Below are positions 48,282-57,742 of a stretch of DNA of 64,000 nt, one piece after another. Under the pieces are notes generated by a model. That model saw only the letters and a program-made list of their open reading frames with translations. It was not told where the DNA came from and made no database searches. Within the stretch, counting starts at the first letter, position 1; each line of letters opens with the position of its first letter. This stretch comes from Deltaproteobacteria bacterium (GTDB lineage Bacteria; Desulfobacterota; Syntrophia; Syntrophales; UBA5619). The position numbers and the translations under genes are program-made. The stretch lies in assembly GCA_021817825.1 (NCBI GenBank), contig JAKAFS010000001.1, positions 1 through 64,000 on the forward strand, given 5' to 3'.

Positions 48282-50549
48282 TCATAAGCCGGTCACCGTG
48301 ATCTCAGGACCCGGGATGCCTTCCAATCCGTCCTTGTCCGTGGCCGTCACGAGATAGGTTTTCGTTTTCCCTTTCGCCGGAGCGGGTTCGCTGAATTGCG
48401 TCGTCCCGACGGCGGCGATCTTCTCCATCCCGAAGAACTTCTTTTCGTAAACCGTGTACTGGGCAATGTCCGGCTCCGGAGAGGCTTTCCAGCTCAGAAC
48501 CGCCTTTCCCTCGCGCACCTGGACTTCCACCCCCTCGGTGCGCACCGGTCGGGCCTTGGTGCGGATCGTCACCGTCTCGGAAAAGGCGCTCGTGAGACCG
48601 TCCTTGTCTTCCGCCTGGAGCCGGTAACGGTAGACCGTGTCGTCCTTGAGTTCCCGGTCGACGGTTTCGGTCCCCGAAACCTTGGCGATCCGTTCGAAAT
48701 CGCCGCCCTGGTCGCCCGTCGCGCGGAAGAGGTGATAGGCAAGGATGTCCTTCTCGGAATTGGCCGTCCAACGCAAGGGAGCGCTCTTCGCCTTGGCCGA
48801 CTCCCCCTGGAGACCGGCCGGCGGCGAGGGACGCGGTTTGGTCGTGGCAGAGACCGGCGCCGTCGCCTCGCTTTCCACATCGACGCGGTTGTAGGTCACA
48901 AGCCGGTAATGATAGGCGGTCCCATCCTCCAGTTTGTCGAACCCGCGGGAATCGTCCCGATAGCGGTCCGTCGTCCGGCCGGGCAGGGTTTTGAGATGGA
49001 CGTACTGGGCCGCTTCTTTCTCCTTTGACCAGTAGAGCTTGTATCCCTCCACATCCGCGGCGGTCGAGGCCTTCCAGGTGAGCTCCACCTTTTTCACCAA
49101 ACCGCCCAGGACCTTGAGTTCTTCAGGCATCGCCGGCTTTCCGCGGGTCACCGCGGATACGACCGGCGAAGGCGAAGTCTCGCTGTCGCCCTCTTCGAAG
49201 GCCGTCACCCGGTAATAGTAGCGGATCTGATCCCCGAGACCTTCCTTGTCGGCAAACTCGACCTTCCGGTCGGGACCGCCCCCCGTCGCTTCCAGCCGCT
49301 TCACCCGGACGAAGTTCTCTTTTTCTTCTTTGCTTCGGTAGATATGGTAGCCGCGGAGAAAGGGCGAATCAACGGCGGGCCAGGAAAGGCGGATTTCGCG
49401 GATCAGATCGCCCTCGGCCGCCACAGCGGCGACGGAACGGGTGGTCATCCCGCGGATGGAGCGGGAAAAACCGCTCTCCATCTCCTTTTCGTTGTAGGCG
49501 GTGACCCGGTAATGGTATTCCTGCCCATCTTCCAGCCCCTTGTCCAGATAGGGAACCCTCTGGAGCCGATCGAGGGTCGCCGCCGCTTCTCCCGATCCCT
49601 GGGCCTCGATGTTGACCAGTTCGCGATAGGGTCCCTGTTCGGAACGGGACCGGTAGAGCCGATAGCCTTTGAGCGGCAGAGGATCCTCGCTGCCGGGGCC
49701 CGGCGACCAGAGGAGGGCAATGCCCTGCACATGCCCCTCGGCCTTGAGGATGACCGGCGGGTTCGGCGTTACGGCCGTCTTCGCCTCGACGACGGCGGAA
49801 AATTCGCTCTGCAACCCCCGGTCGTTATAGGCCCGGATCTTGTAGTAGTAGAGGGTATCCTTCTCGACGGTCTCGTCGAGGTATTCCGGTCGATTCGCCT
49901 GGGCGAGACGGGAAAAAGGTCCGGCCGCCGCCGTGGCTCGAAAGACCTCGTATCCCGCGGTCGACGATCCGGGGGCCGCTTCCCAGCTCAATTGAATATT
50001 CCGGCTTCCGGGCCGCTTGCGCACCTGCTGGGGGGCCGGAAAGACGCTCGCCTCGGCGCTCTTTTCCTTGCCGATCTGCTCTGTCGTGGCAGCGCGGATC
50101 TGCTGGCTGATCTTCTTCACCTCGGCCGCCAGCGCCGCGTCGCCCAGCACCGCGCTCCGGGTGTTGAGGATCGTCTTTTTCTGGTCCACCGTGACCGCCT
50201 TGCACTGAATCACGATCAGGGGCCCCTTTTTTTCCACCGTTCCGACGACGATCACATTGAGACCGAGCCGGGTGCCGATGTGGACGACGTTGTCCAGGTT
50301 GTCGTTCTGCTGGAGATCGTTCATGGACAAGAAGGCCTCCAGTTCCTTGCGGTCCAGGAGGGCCAAGGATTTGTCTTCAGTGAGCTGGCCGATGAGCATG
50401 TTCGTGACGGTGGCCCCGAGCCCCGAGGCATCCAGATTGACCGTCCCGAAATTGAACACCGAGATCCGCACCTGCGACTGAGCGGCCAGGGCCTGACCTG
50501 CCAGCAGGAACAGAAGAAAAACAGCGACAGCGATGGACCTCTTTCTCAT
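48282..50549 (-). CDS. CsgG/TolB-like N-terminal domain fused to six FN3-like domains
   Basis: This 755-residue protein has a cleaved signal (AVAVFLLFLLAGQALAAQ). Residues 27-165 form a CsgG-type domain (VRISVFNFGTVNLDASGLGA, SLALLDRKELEAFLSMND, LGLNVIVVGTVEKKGPLIVI). From residue 170 come six FN3-like domains of about 90 residues, each with a Y-x-V-F/L/Y-R motif and a YYYKIRAYN-like strand. The repeats suggest a long rod exposed outside. Partners are likely the CsgG-like and LPP20-like products. The fusion of a CsgG-like domain to an FN3 rod is unusual. Confidence 0.85.
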   Translation of the reverse strand: MRKRSIAVAVFLLFLLAGQALAAQSQVRISVFNFGTVNLDASGLGATVTNMLIGQLTEDKSLALLDRKELEAFLSMNDLQQNDNLDNVVHIGTRLGLNVIVVGTVEKKGPLIVIQCKAVTVDQKKTILNTRSAVLGDAALAAEVKKISQQIRAATTEQIGKEKSAEASVFPAPQQVRKRPGSRNIQLSWEAAPGSSTAGYEVFRATAAAGPFSRLAQANRPEYLDETVEKDTLYYYKIRAYNDRGLQSEFSAVVEAKTAVTPNPPVILKAEGHVQGIALLWSPGPGSEDPLPLKGYRLYRSRSEQGPYRELVNIEAQGSGEAAATLDRLQRVPYLDKGLEDGQEYHYRVTAYNEKEMESGFSRSIRGMTTRSVAAVAAEGDLIREIRLSWPAVDSPFLRGYHIYRSKEEKENFVRVKRLEATGGGPDRKVEFADKEGLGDQIRYYYRVTAFEEGDSETSPSPVVSAVTRGKPAMPEELKVLGGLVKKVELTWKASTAADVEGYKLYWSKEKEAAQYVHLKTLPGRTTDRYRDDSRGFDKLEDGTAYHYRLVTYNRVDVESEATAPVSATTKPRPSPPAGLQGESAKAKSAPLRWTANSEKDILAYHLFRATGDQGGDFERIAKVSGTETVDRELKDDTVYRYRLQAEDKDGLTSAFSETVTIRTKARPVRTEGVEVQVREGKAVLSWKASPEPDIAQYTVYEKKFFGMEKIAAVGTTQFSEPAPAKGKTKTYLVTATDKDGLEGIPGPEITVTGL

Positions 50550-50604
50550 GGGTCTCCTCCGGGATTGTCTTAAAGGGTGCTCCGATAAAACCAGCGCCTT
50601 TGCT

Positions 50605-52596
50605 TTAACGTTCCCGGATCAATTGGTCGATCGACTCGAGGGACTTTTGCGACACCGGCGTCGACATCCCTTTGAGCTTCTCGTCGTAGACCGCGTCGAT
50701 ATACTTCTCGATGGCCTGCTCGATGTTTCGGCGCTTTTGCTGCTGCTGGGCCTCATTGAAATAGGCCACTTCCAGGCTCTGATAATTCTTCAGAACGCTC
50801 TGTCCCATTTCGGAGACCTTGCCGTTCGTCAGTTCGTCGAGCACCTCGTCCTCGGTGGGCAATTCCAGCGGGTCATGGGGGATGCTGGCGACCGGCACGC
50901 CGTCCTGGTACTTGTCCTCCTTGACGAGGCGACCGGAGACCGTATTGGTGAAGACGTTCTCACCCGAGGAGGTATCCACCAGTTTGTAGGAGATCTCGAT
51001 CATGGCATTGATCTTGGCGGCGCCCTGCTTGTAGGAAATGAACTGATAATTGCGTTTCTTGATGGTCCGGGGCGGGGCCGACTTCATATCCTCGGCCGTC
51101 GGCTTCGGATTCAGCATCAGCCAGTCGGAAAATTCGGGATTGCGGACATCCTCTTCGTCGACCAGGACCCTGACCTGGCTGAGGCTCGGGGCATCGGTGG
51201 TCCTGGCGGAATAATGCAGAACATCCCCCATGATGAAGGTGTCGATTCCCCGCATCTTCCCTACATTCTGCGCCGCTTTCATATCCACGAGACCCGTCTG
51301 GCCCAGTTGCATCTCGCGCAGGATCGATTGCAGATTTTCCCGTTCGATGATCCGCAGATCGCCGCTGGCGTTCTTGTGCAGATAGGCGATCAGCTTGTTG
51401 GCGGCGATTTTTCCGGCGTCCTTGCTGCTGCTGGGACTGGAAAAATCGAAGACGGCCACCGATTTTTTGATCCGCTTGTTGATCAGGTCCCGGGTCTCCT
51501 GAAGCTTCTGAAAGAGCTCGGGGTAGTTCGGATTCAGGGATTCCACTTTCTGATACCAGATCAGGGCGTTGCCGAACAACTCGGCTTCCAGATACTTCTG
51601 TCCCCTTTCCATCAATTTGGCAGAAATGTTCTTGAGGAACTCCTTGAACATCGGATCGCCGGTCAACGACGGGCTGTACTCCCGGATCAGAGCAACCCGG
51701 TTCATGGCCCGGTAGAGATTTCCCTGGTTGGCCTGTTTGACCGCCTCATCGAAGAAAATCTGCCCCACCTTGACCTTCAGGGCATCCAGGCGGATCATCA
51801 GGGCCTTGTCGTCCGGCTGATATTCGCCTGCCTTTTCCAGGAGCTGGATGGCCCGCTCCCAGTTCTGGGCGATTTCCGCCTTGTCGGCTTCGCCGACAAA
51901 GTAGTCGCCGTTGTCCTTCGCCAGCGCCTCTTCATAGAGCCGGGCGATGTCCAGGTACTTCGGGTTGATCTCCATGCCCGTCTTGAAGGCCTGGGCCGCC
52001 ATCTTCCAGTCTTCCTGCTTTCCCAGGGCGATCCCCTGCTGGTAGAGGTTTTTCGCCCCTTCCTGCTCGGCCCGGACCAGTTTGCTCCCCGTGTCCTCGT
52101 ATCCGACATAGATCTGGTTGACCTGCCGGTATTTCGTCACCGCGGCCAGCCAGTCTTCCTTGAGGAGGTCCGCTTCCGCTTTTTCATAGAGCGCCTTTAC
52201 CTCGGCCCGGAGGGCATTGAGCCGGGTCGCGAGCTGATCGTGGAAGGCTTTGATCTGCGGATTGGCGGCGTCGAGGCCATAGGCGATATCCCCCTCCTTG
52301 GCCACCGCCTCAAGGGCGCGGAGATTCCTGTCCGGCGCCGCGGCCAGGGCCTGCTTGGCCTTTTCCAGATGCTGTTTGGCCGCCGCGCCTTTGGCATCCT
52401 GGAGCGCCTGCCGGTATTCAGCGTTTGCCGGATCCTCTTTGGTCGCCGATTCGAAATAACCGATAGCCTCCTCCCACCGGTTCTGCCCCACAAGATCCTG
52501 CCCCATCTTGTAGTTCTCGCTGACCGTACAACCGTACAGCAGCAACAGGACCGACATGCCGACCAAAGCGATTCGAACATTGCCTTGCTTCATCAC
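50605..52596 (-). CDS. TPR + CsgG/HfaB-family lipoprotein
   Basis: This 663-residue protein has a lipoprotein signal (MSVLLLLYGC, lipid Cys 23). It has TPR-type helical repeats at about residues 28-370 and a CsgG domain from about 385 (KKSVAVFDFSSPSSSKDAGK, GDLRIIERENLQSILREMQL, MRGIDTFIMGDVLHYSART). CsgG is the outer-membrane secretion pore for curli. This CsgG-related protein may form or support such a pore. It is second in the operon, 71 bp after the FlgT-like gene. No curli subunits (CsgA/B) are seen here. Confidence 0.85.
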   Translation of the reverse strand: MMKQGNVRIALVGMSVLLLLYGCTVSENYKMGQDLVGQNRWEEAIGYFESATKEDPANAEYRQALQDAKGAAAKQHLEKAKQALAAAPDRNLRALEAVAKEGDIAYGLDAANPQIKAFHDQLATRLNALRAEVKALYEKAEADLLKEDWLAAVTKYRQVNQIYVGYEDTGSKLVRAEQEGAKNLYQQGIALGKQEDWKMAAQAFKTGMEINPKYLDIARLYEEALAKDNGDYFVGEADKAEIAQNWERAIQLLEKAGEYQPDDKALMIRLDALKVKVGQIFFDEAVKQANQGNLYRAMNRVALIREYSPSLTGDPMFKEFLKNISAKLMERGQKYLEAELFGNALIWYQKVESLNPNYPELFQKLQETRDLINKRIKKSVAVFDFSSPSSSKDAGKIAANKLIAYLHKNASGDLRIIERENLQSILREMQLGQTGLVDMKAAQNVGKMRGIDTFIMGDVLHYSARTTDAPSLSQVRVLVDEEDVRNPEFSDWLMLNPKPTAEDMKSAPPRTIKKRNYQFISYKQGAAKINAMIEISYKLVDTSSGENVFTNTVSGRLVKEDKYQDGVPVASIPHDPLELPTEDEVLDELTNGKVSEMGQSVLKNYQSLEVAYFNEAQQQQKRRNIEQAIEKYIDAVYDEKLKGMSTPVSQKSLESIDQLIRER

Positions 52597-52667
52597 AGCC
52601 TCCAGTTTTCTCCCTTTGTCTTTGCCTCCCGCGTCCAGCGCGGCCAGGATTCATTACCTATTTTGCG

Positions 52668-53774
52668 TCACGGCAGCAATCCCACTTCCACCTTGTTGGC
52701 GGTGATTCCCAGGATTTTCACCTTTTTTTTATTGAGCGTCATCGCGGCCACATCGTCCGCCAGAGTCTGGCAATTTCCCCGCAGCTCCAGGTCCAGCTCC
52801 GCATGTCCCTTCTGGTAGGCTCGTTGGTGCAGCTCTTTGAAGCCCTTGACCTCCGCGGAGAGCAGATCCTTGAACTTCAGGAGGTCCTCATAGGAATCGA
52901 GTCCCGACACCAGCAGCTTCACGGTCATCGTGTTGACCAGTTCGGCGGACCACTTTTCCAGCACCTCCTCCAGCGTCTGCCGGGCGAGCTTCTCGGCCGC
53001 CTCCTCGGTGATCTTTTTGATGTCGCCTTTCATGCCCGGAGCCGATCCGGCCTTGCTGTCCGTCGTTATCACTTCGCCGGTGTCGCCGTTGATCACCTTC
53101 AGGGAGACGGTGACCTGATTGCGATGCATCTCGATGCCGCCCACATTGAAGGCATTGGCGGCCGTCTCGACCCCGCCGATCAGGACGACCTCGGCGCCGA
53201 ACTGACCCGCCAAACGGCTGGCGGACTTCGGGTCAAGGGGAAGTTCGCCGGAGCGCTCCTTGCGGAGACTCTGTCCATCGATGACCTTGAACCCCTTGCC
53301 GATGAAATAGCGGCTCATGGCCGCCTCGGCAATCGCATCCTTCTGGGCCTTCTCGGCGAACCACAGCATGAGCCGGGGCTTGGACTTTCGGGCCACGATC
53401 AGTTGGATCGCCGACAGACGGTCCTTCAGACGCGCCTCTCCCACGTCGGCGTCGATGACCACGGTCAGTCGGTCCTGTTGACGGCTCTCCGAAACGATCT
53501 TGTAGGTATTGACGAATCCCTTCGATTCCGAAAGGATCCGGTCCATCTTCAGTTGAAAATTCTCCACTTCCGAGGTGCTGGAGACCATCACCCCGGCGAC
53601 CTTTTCCACGGCGCTGCGCAACGCGGCGTCCAGCGCCTTGTCGCGGGCGATATCGGCCCGGTTGTTGATGACGATCGCCATCCCTTCCGCCCGAACCTTC
53701 GTCTGAGCCTGCACCGTCGCAAAGGAACAGAGCAGACCCGCCACTGCCGCCAGAATGACCCATGATTTCTTCAT
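52668..53774 (-). CDS. FlgT-like periplasmic protein (N- and middle-domain type)
   Basis: This 368-residue protein has a signal peptide (MKKSWVILAAVAGLLCSFAT, cleavage after VQA). The FlgT N-terminal motif is TKVRAEGMAIVINNRADIAR then ALRSAVEKVAGVMVSS. A TolB-like middle domain follows (LIVARKSKPRLMLWFAEKAQ, AEVVLIGGVETAANAFNVGG). FlgT stabilises the flagellar H-ring in vibrios, but no flagellar genes are near. It is the first gene of the envelope operon, behind a strong promoter. The start at 53774 is chosen because the upstream frame has no signal peptide. Confidence 0.82.
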   Translation of the reverse strand: MKKSWVILAAVAGLLCSFATVQAQTKVRAEGMAIVINNRADIARDKALDAALRSAVEKVAGVMVSSTSEVENFQLKMDRILSESKGFVNTYKIVSESRQQDRLTVVIDADVGEARLKDRLSAIQLIVARKSKPRLMLWFAEKAQKDAIAEAAMSRYFIGKGFKVIDGQSLRKERSGELPLDPKSASRLAGQFGAEVVLIGGVETAANAFNVGGIEMHRNQVTVSLKVINGDTGEVITTDSKAGSAPGMKGDIKKITEEAAEKLARQTLEEVLEKWSAELVNTMTVKLLVSGLDSYEDLLKFKDLLSAEVKGFKELHQRAYQKGHAELDLELRGNCQTLADDVAAMTLNKKKVKILGITANKVEVGLLP

Positions 53775-53906
53775 CTCGTCGACCCGCCACATTTTTTTTG
53801 CCGCACCAGCGGAGAGGATTCCGCTTTTTGCCGTCCCACTCCGGGAGAATGAAAAAGATTTGGCGCCAGCGAAGATGGCCGCCACAAAACAGGGAAATAC
53901 GGGAGG

Positions 53907-53935
53907 AATATACGGGAACGCCGACAAGCTGTCAA
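53907..53935 (-). promoter_or_regulatory. Strong sigma70-type promoter of the envelope operon
   Basis: On the minus strand a perfect TTGACA (-35), a 17-base spacer and TATATT (-10, 5 of 6) stand 133 bp upstream of the FlgT-like start. It is the best promoter in the window. Confidence 0.8.
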
Positions 53936-53982
53936 GGTCAATTCAGGTGTCTTTCATGCGCCTTATGGATTTCAGGGGTTAC

Positions 53983-54834
53983 CTACCTCCGACTTCCCGT
54001 CCGTTCCAGGTAATCCTGAAGGGCGATCTGCCAGTAGGGCAAGGTCTTGCCGCAGGCGGCAAAGAACTTTCCGCCATCGAGGACGCTCCAGGCGGGGCGC
54101 GCGGCGGGACGGGAAAGACGGTCGGACTTGATCGGCGTCACGGTCACATCGCCGATGCCCGCATATTGCAGGATCTTGACGGCAAACTCGTACCAACTGC
54201 ACCTTCCCCGGTTGGTGACATGAAAAAGGCCCGTATGGCCCCCGGCGATGAGCAGTTCCAGGGCGGCGGCCAGATCCCGGGTATAGGTCGGAGAACCGAT
54301 CTGGTCGTCCACAACTTCCAGCCCCTGGCCTTCCTTCGCTTTTTTCAGAATCGCCTCGACGAAGTGGTGACCGTTCTTTCCGTACAGCCAGGCCGTCCGG
54401 ACCAGGAGATACCTTTCGGCGAACGCCTGGAGGAACTGTTCCCCCGCCAGTTTGGAAGCCCCATAGACACTGAGCGGACCCGTGGGGTCTTCCTCCCGGT
54501 AGGGGGTTCCCTTTTTCCCGTCGAAGACATAGTCGGTGCTGAAATGGACGACCAGGATCCCCTTGCCCCGGCAGGCCAGGGCGAGGTGTTTGACGCCCTC
54601 GGCGTTGACGGCAAAGCATCGCTCGGCGTCCGCTTCGCAGCCGTCCACGTTCGTATAGCCGGTGGCGTTGACGACCGCCTCGGGGGCGCACTCCTCAACG
54701 ATCCGGAGGCAATCCGCCGGATCGGTGATGTCGAAGGCGTCGATATCCTTGCCCGTCACTTCATGGGCGATGGCCAGGCGGAGCATGAGTTCGCTCCCCA
54801 GCATCCCCTTGTGTCCCAGTATGAGAATCTTCAT
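53983..54834 (-). CDS. rfbD: dTDP-4-dehydrorhamnose reductase
   Basis: This 283-residue short-chain dehydrogenase forms dTDP-L-rhamnose for surface polysaccharide. MKILILGHKGMLGSELM holds the NAD(P) loop, VVNATGYTNVDGCEAD and LVVHFSTDYVFDGKKG are RfbD motifs, and YGASKLAGEQFL contains the Tyr-Lys pair. Its start overlaps the truA stop by 4 bp, so it ends the ispD-ispF-gltX-truA run. The other rfb genes are not in the window. Confidence 0.92.
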   Translation of the reverse strand: MKILILGHKGMLGSELMLRLAIAHEVTGKDIDAFDITDPADCLRIVEECAPEAVVNATGYTNVDGCEADAERCFAVNAEGVKHLALACRGKGILVVHFSTDYVFDGKKGTPYREEDPTGPLSVYGASKLAGEQFLQAFAERYLLVRTAWLYGKNGHHFVEAILKKAKEGQGLEVVDDQIGSPTYTRDLAAALELLIAGGHTGLFHVTNRGRCSWYEFAVKILQYAGIGDVTVTPIKSDRLSRPAARPAWSVLDGGKFFAACGKTLPYWQIALQDYLERTGSRR

Positions 54835-55706
54835 GCGTATTTCACGTCCTTGAGATAAAGTCCCTGCGGCGGCGCGGTAAGACCGGCGAGCCGGCGATCC
54901 TTTGCCGCCAGTACGGCCGCCAGATCGGCGGGGGAGGCCTTTCCCCGTCCTGCATCGACGAGGGCGCCGACGAGCGTTCTGACCATATACCTCAAGAAGC
55001 CGTTCGCTTCCACAGAAATTGCGATCATGCCCGAGGGGTCCTTCTCCGCCGTGAGGGAAAGGATGGTCCGGATGTGATCCGGGCTGTCCGTATGGGTCGA
55101 GCAGAAAGAGGTAAAATCATGGGTTCCCAGAAAGACGGGCAAGGCTTCCCGGATCGCCGTCAAATCCAGCGGGGTCCAGATGAACCAGGCGTGGCCGCGC
55201 TCCAGGGCCGAGCGGACGGGCCGGTTGCAGATCCGGTAGAGATAGGCCTTGCTTTGGGCATCGTAACGGGCATGAAAGGCGAGGGGAGCGTCGGCCAGCT
55301 CCAGAACGGCGATGTCGGACGGCAGGAGGCTGTTGATGCCCATCAGGAGGCTCCGTTCGGGCAGCCCCGAACGGGTATGGAAGTGGGCGCATTGACCGAG
55401 GGCATGGACGCCGGCGTCGGTCCGGCCGGAACCGTGAACCCGAATCGCCTCGCCGGTCATCCGGCCGATCGCCTCTTCGAGGACCTGCTGGATGGACAGG
55501 CCGTTGAGCTGACGCTGCCAGCCGCTGTAGGCGCCGCCGTCATATTCCAGGATCATTTTGATATTCCGCACCGGCGGTTCTCCCGGCCCGGGGGCGGAGC
55601 TGCCGCAGGAGGAAGGCCTCTTTTCCCCGTCCAGGCCGCCCGGCGCCGGATTGTCGGCCTCAAGCGCCGCCGGCTTTCGGCGACCGGCCCGTCCTTCCTT
55701 CTTCAT
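54831..55706 (-). CDS. truA: tRNA pseudouridine(38-40) synthase
   Basis: This 291-residue protein modifies the anticodon arm of tRNA. The core has NIKMILEYDGGAYSGWQRQ, the catalytic Asp in VHGSGRTDAGVHALGQCAHF, and FMVRT-like YMVRTLVGALVDAGRGKASP. ATG 55706 overlaps the gltX stop as ATGA, giving a 45-residue disordered extension. A GTG at 55571 with GGGAGA upstream would give a 246-residue protein, the family's usual length, so the true start is uncertain. Confidence 0.92.
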   Translation of the reverse strand: MKKEGRAGRRKPAALEADNPAPGGLDGEKRPSSCGSSAPGPGEPPVRNIKMILEYDGGAYSGWQRQLNGLSIQQVLEEAIGRMTGEAIRVHGSGRTDAGVHALGQCAHFHTRSGLPERSLLMGINSLLPSDIAVLELADAPLAFHARYDAQSKAYLYRICNRPVRSALERGHAWFIWTPLDLTAIREALPVFLGTHDFTSFCSTHTDSPDHIRTILSLTAEKDPSGMIAISVEANGFLRYMVRTLVGALVDAGRGKASPADLAAVLAAKDRRLAGLTAPPQGLYLKDVKYA

Positions 55707-57169
55707 CGGCCGGCGAGGGCGTTGTCTACCCTCTTGAGCAGAGAAGCGGAACCGAGGAGGGCAAAGATCCGGTCCAATTCGGGACCATGGAGACGGCCCG
55801 TCACGGCCGCCCGGATCGGCAGATAGAGCTGCTTGCCCTTCAGGGAGGTTTGGTCGGCGATGGAACGGATCAGGGATCGGAACTCCGGCAGGGGCTCCGA
55901 GGCTGCCCCCTCCTCGGCCGGCAAGCCGGCCAGGATACCGCGCAGAGCGGCGAGGACTTTTTTCGCATCCTCCTGACCCAGAAGCGCTGCCGCCTCGGGA
56001 TCGAGGGTAAAACGGTCGTCGGTGAAGAGGTCGAGAAAGCCGCCGATCGCCTCCAGGGTGGGCAGGCTGTCCTGAACGGCCGCCACGACCGCCTCGATGC
56101 GGCTTCGTTCCCAGGTCCGCTCGTCATGGCCGGCCTGGCGCACAAAGGGCAGCAGGAGATCGGTGAGCGCCGCAGCCGTATAGCGGCGGATATAGAGCCC
56201 GTTGAGCCAGAGGAGCTTCTCTTCGTCGAAGATGGCGCCGCCTCTGCCGGTGCGGTCGATGGCGAAGCCTGCGATCAGCTCTTTGGGGGAGACGATCTCC
56301 CGACCGCCGTCGGAAGCGCTTCCCAAAAGCGCCAGGGTGTTGAGGAGCACCTCCGGGAGGATCCCCCGGCGCCGAAATTCGCGGACCGAAACGGACCCAT
56401 GGCGTTTGCTGAGCTTGGTATGGTCCTTGCCGAGGACCAGCGCGTGGTGGGCAAAGACCGGCGGTGCGAAACCGAGCGCCCGGTAGAGGAGGACCTGGGC
56501 GGCGGTGTTGGACAGATGGTCCTCGCCGCGGATGACGTGGCTGATCTGCATGCAATGGTCGTCGGCGACGACGGCGAAGTTGTAGGCCGGCATGCCGTTG
56601 GAGCGAACGATGATGAAATCCCCGATCGCCTCCCCCTGAAAGGTCATGGGTCCGCGGATGAGGTCCTGAAACGCGATCGGCCCCTCCTCGACCCGAAAGC
56701 GCCAGACGGGCCGACGACCTTCGGCCGCCAGACGGTTGCGTTCCGCTTCGCCAAGCCTGCTGCATTTTCCCAGATAGCGCGGCATCATCCGCCGAGCGAC
56801 CAGGTCCGCCCGCTCGGCCTCCAGCTCCGCTTCGCTGCAATAGCAGGGATAGACCCGGTCTTCGGCAATCAGCCGCTGGAGGCACTCGTCATACAAGGCC
56901 AGCCGTTCGGTCTGGTGGTAGGGTCCAAAAGCCCCGCCCTTTCCCGGTCCTTCGTCCCAATCGATCCCCAGCCACCTAAGATCGGCGAGGAGATTTTCCT
57001 CGAAGGCCTTGGTCGTCCGGATCCGGTCCGTGTCTTCGATTCTAAGGACGAAGATTCCTCCGCAATGGCGGGCATAGAGCCAGTTCAACAGCGCCGTCCG
57101 CGCGTTGCCCACATGCAGTTCCCCCGTCGGCGAGGGGGCGAAGCGAACCCGGATCCGCGGCGCCGTCAT
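55703..57169 (-). CDS. gltX: Glutamyl-tRNA synthetase
   Basis: This 488-residue class I enzyme charges tRNA-Glu. MTAPRIRVRFAPSPTGELHV begins the protein and carries the HIGH-type site (HVGN). KLSKRHGSVSVREF is the KMSKS motif, and VYPCYCSEAELEAERADL has the zinc-binding cysteines. ATG 57169 overlaps the ispF stop as ATGA. The strictly overlapping gene order ispF-gltX-truA-rfbD points to one message. Confidence 0.96.
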   Translation of the reverse strand: MTAPRIRVRFAPSPTGELHVGNARTALLNWLYARHCGGIFVLRIEDTDRIRTTKAFEENLLADLRWLGIDWDEGPGKGGAFGPYHQTERLALYDECLQRLIAEDRVYPCYCSEAELEAERADLVARRMMPRYLGKCSRLGEAERNRLAAEGRRPVWRFRVEEGPIAFQDLIRGPMTFQGEAIGDFIIVRSNGMPAYNFAVVADDHCMQISHVIRGEDHLSNTAAQVLLYRALGFAPPVFAHHALVLGKDHTKLSKRHGSVSVREFRRRGILPEVLLNTLALLGSASDGGREIVSPKELIAGFAIDRTGRGGAIFDEEKLLWLNGLYIRRYTAAALTDLLLPFVRQAGHDERTWERSRIEAVVAAVQDSLPTLEAIGGFLDLFTDDRFTLDPEAAALLGQEDAKKVLAALRGILAGLPAEEGAASEPLPEFRSLIRSIADQTSLKGKQLYLPIRAAVTGRLHGPELDRIFALLGSASLLKRVDNALAGR

Positions 57170-57648
57170 GGGGTCTCTCCCCCTTCGACAATGGCGACGG
57201 CAAAGGCCGCCGCCCCCTCCCCTGCGCCCACCAGCCCCATGCCCTCGTTCGTCTTGGCCTTGACGCTGACGCGCGCGGCGGAAATTCCGAGAACCTTTGC
57301 CATGTTGGCCGCCATCTCCCCCACATGGGGGGCCAGCTTCGGCTTTTCCAGAACGACGGTGCAATCGACGTTGCCGACGCTATATCCGGCCGCCGCGGCG
57401 AGTTTTCCCACCCGCTCCAGCAGGAGCAGACTTGAAATGCCCCGATAGGCGGGGTCCCCATCGGGGAACTGCCGGCCGATGTCGCCGGCGCCGATGGCGC
57501 CCAAGACCGCATCGCAGACGGCGTGGATCAGGCAATCGGCATCGGAATGGCCCAAGAGCCCCTTCTCGAAGGGGATCTCCTTCCCGCCCAGGATAAGTTT
57601 TCGCCCCGTCACGAGACGATGGCTGTCATAACCGAAACCGATCTTCAT
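57166..57648 (-). CDS. ispF: 2-C-methyl-D-erythritol 2,4-cyclodiphosphate synthase
   Basis: This 160-residue enzyme acts in the MEP isoprenoid pathway. MKIGFGYDSHRLVTGRKLIL, GLLGHSDADCLIHAVCDAVL (zinc and active site), GDIGRQFPDGDPAYRG and VKAKTNEGMGLVGAGEG are diagnostic. The gap to ispD upstream is 94 bp. Start codon ATG at 57648. Confidence 0.97.
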   Translation of the reverse strand: MKIGFGYDSHRLVTGRKLILGGKEIPFEKGLLGHSDADCLIHAVCDAVLGAIGAGDIGRQFPDGDPAYRGISSLLLLERVGKLAAAAGYSVGNVDCTVVLEKPKLAPHVGEMAANMAKVLGISAARVSVKAKTNEGMGLVGAGEGAAAFAVAIVEGGETP

Positions 57649-57742
57649 TCCTCTGCACGCTGATCCTTCCTGAACCTGACGACCCTTTTCCCGTGACGCC
57701 TGCGCGCCTCAGGAACCGCGAATCATATCGGGACTGCCGTTT

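Noticed and set aside
52668-53774. Flagellar gene cluster
   Set aside because: Only the FlgT-like fold is shared; no other flagellar gene is near.
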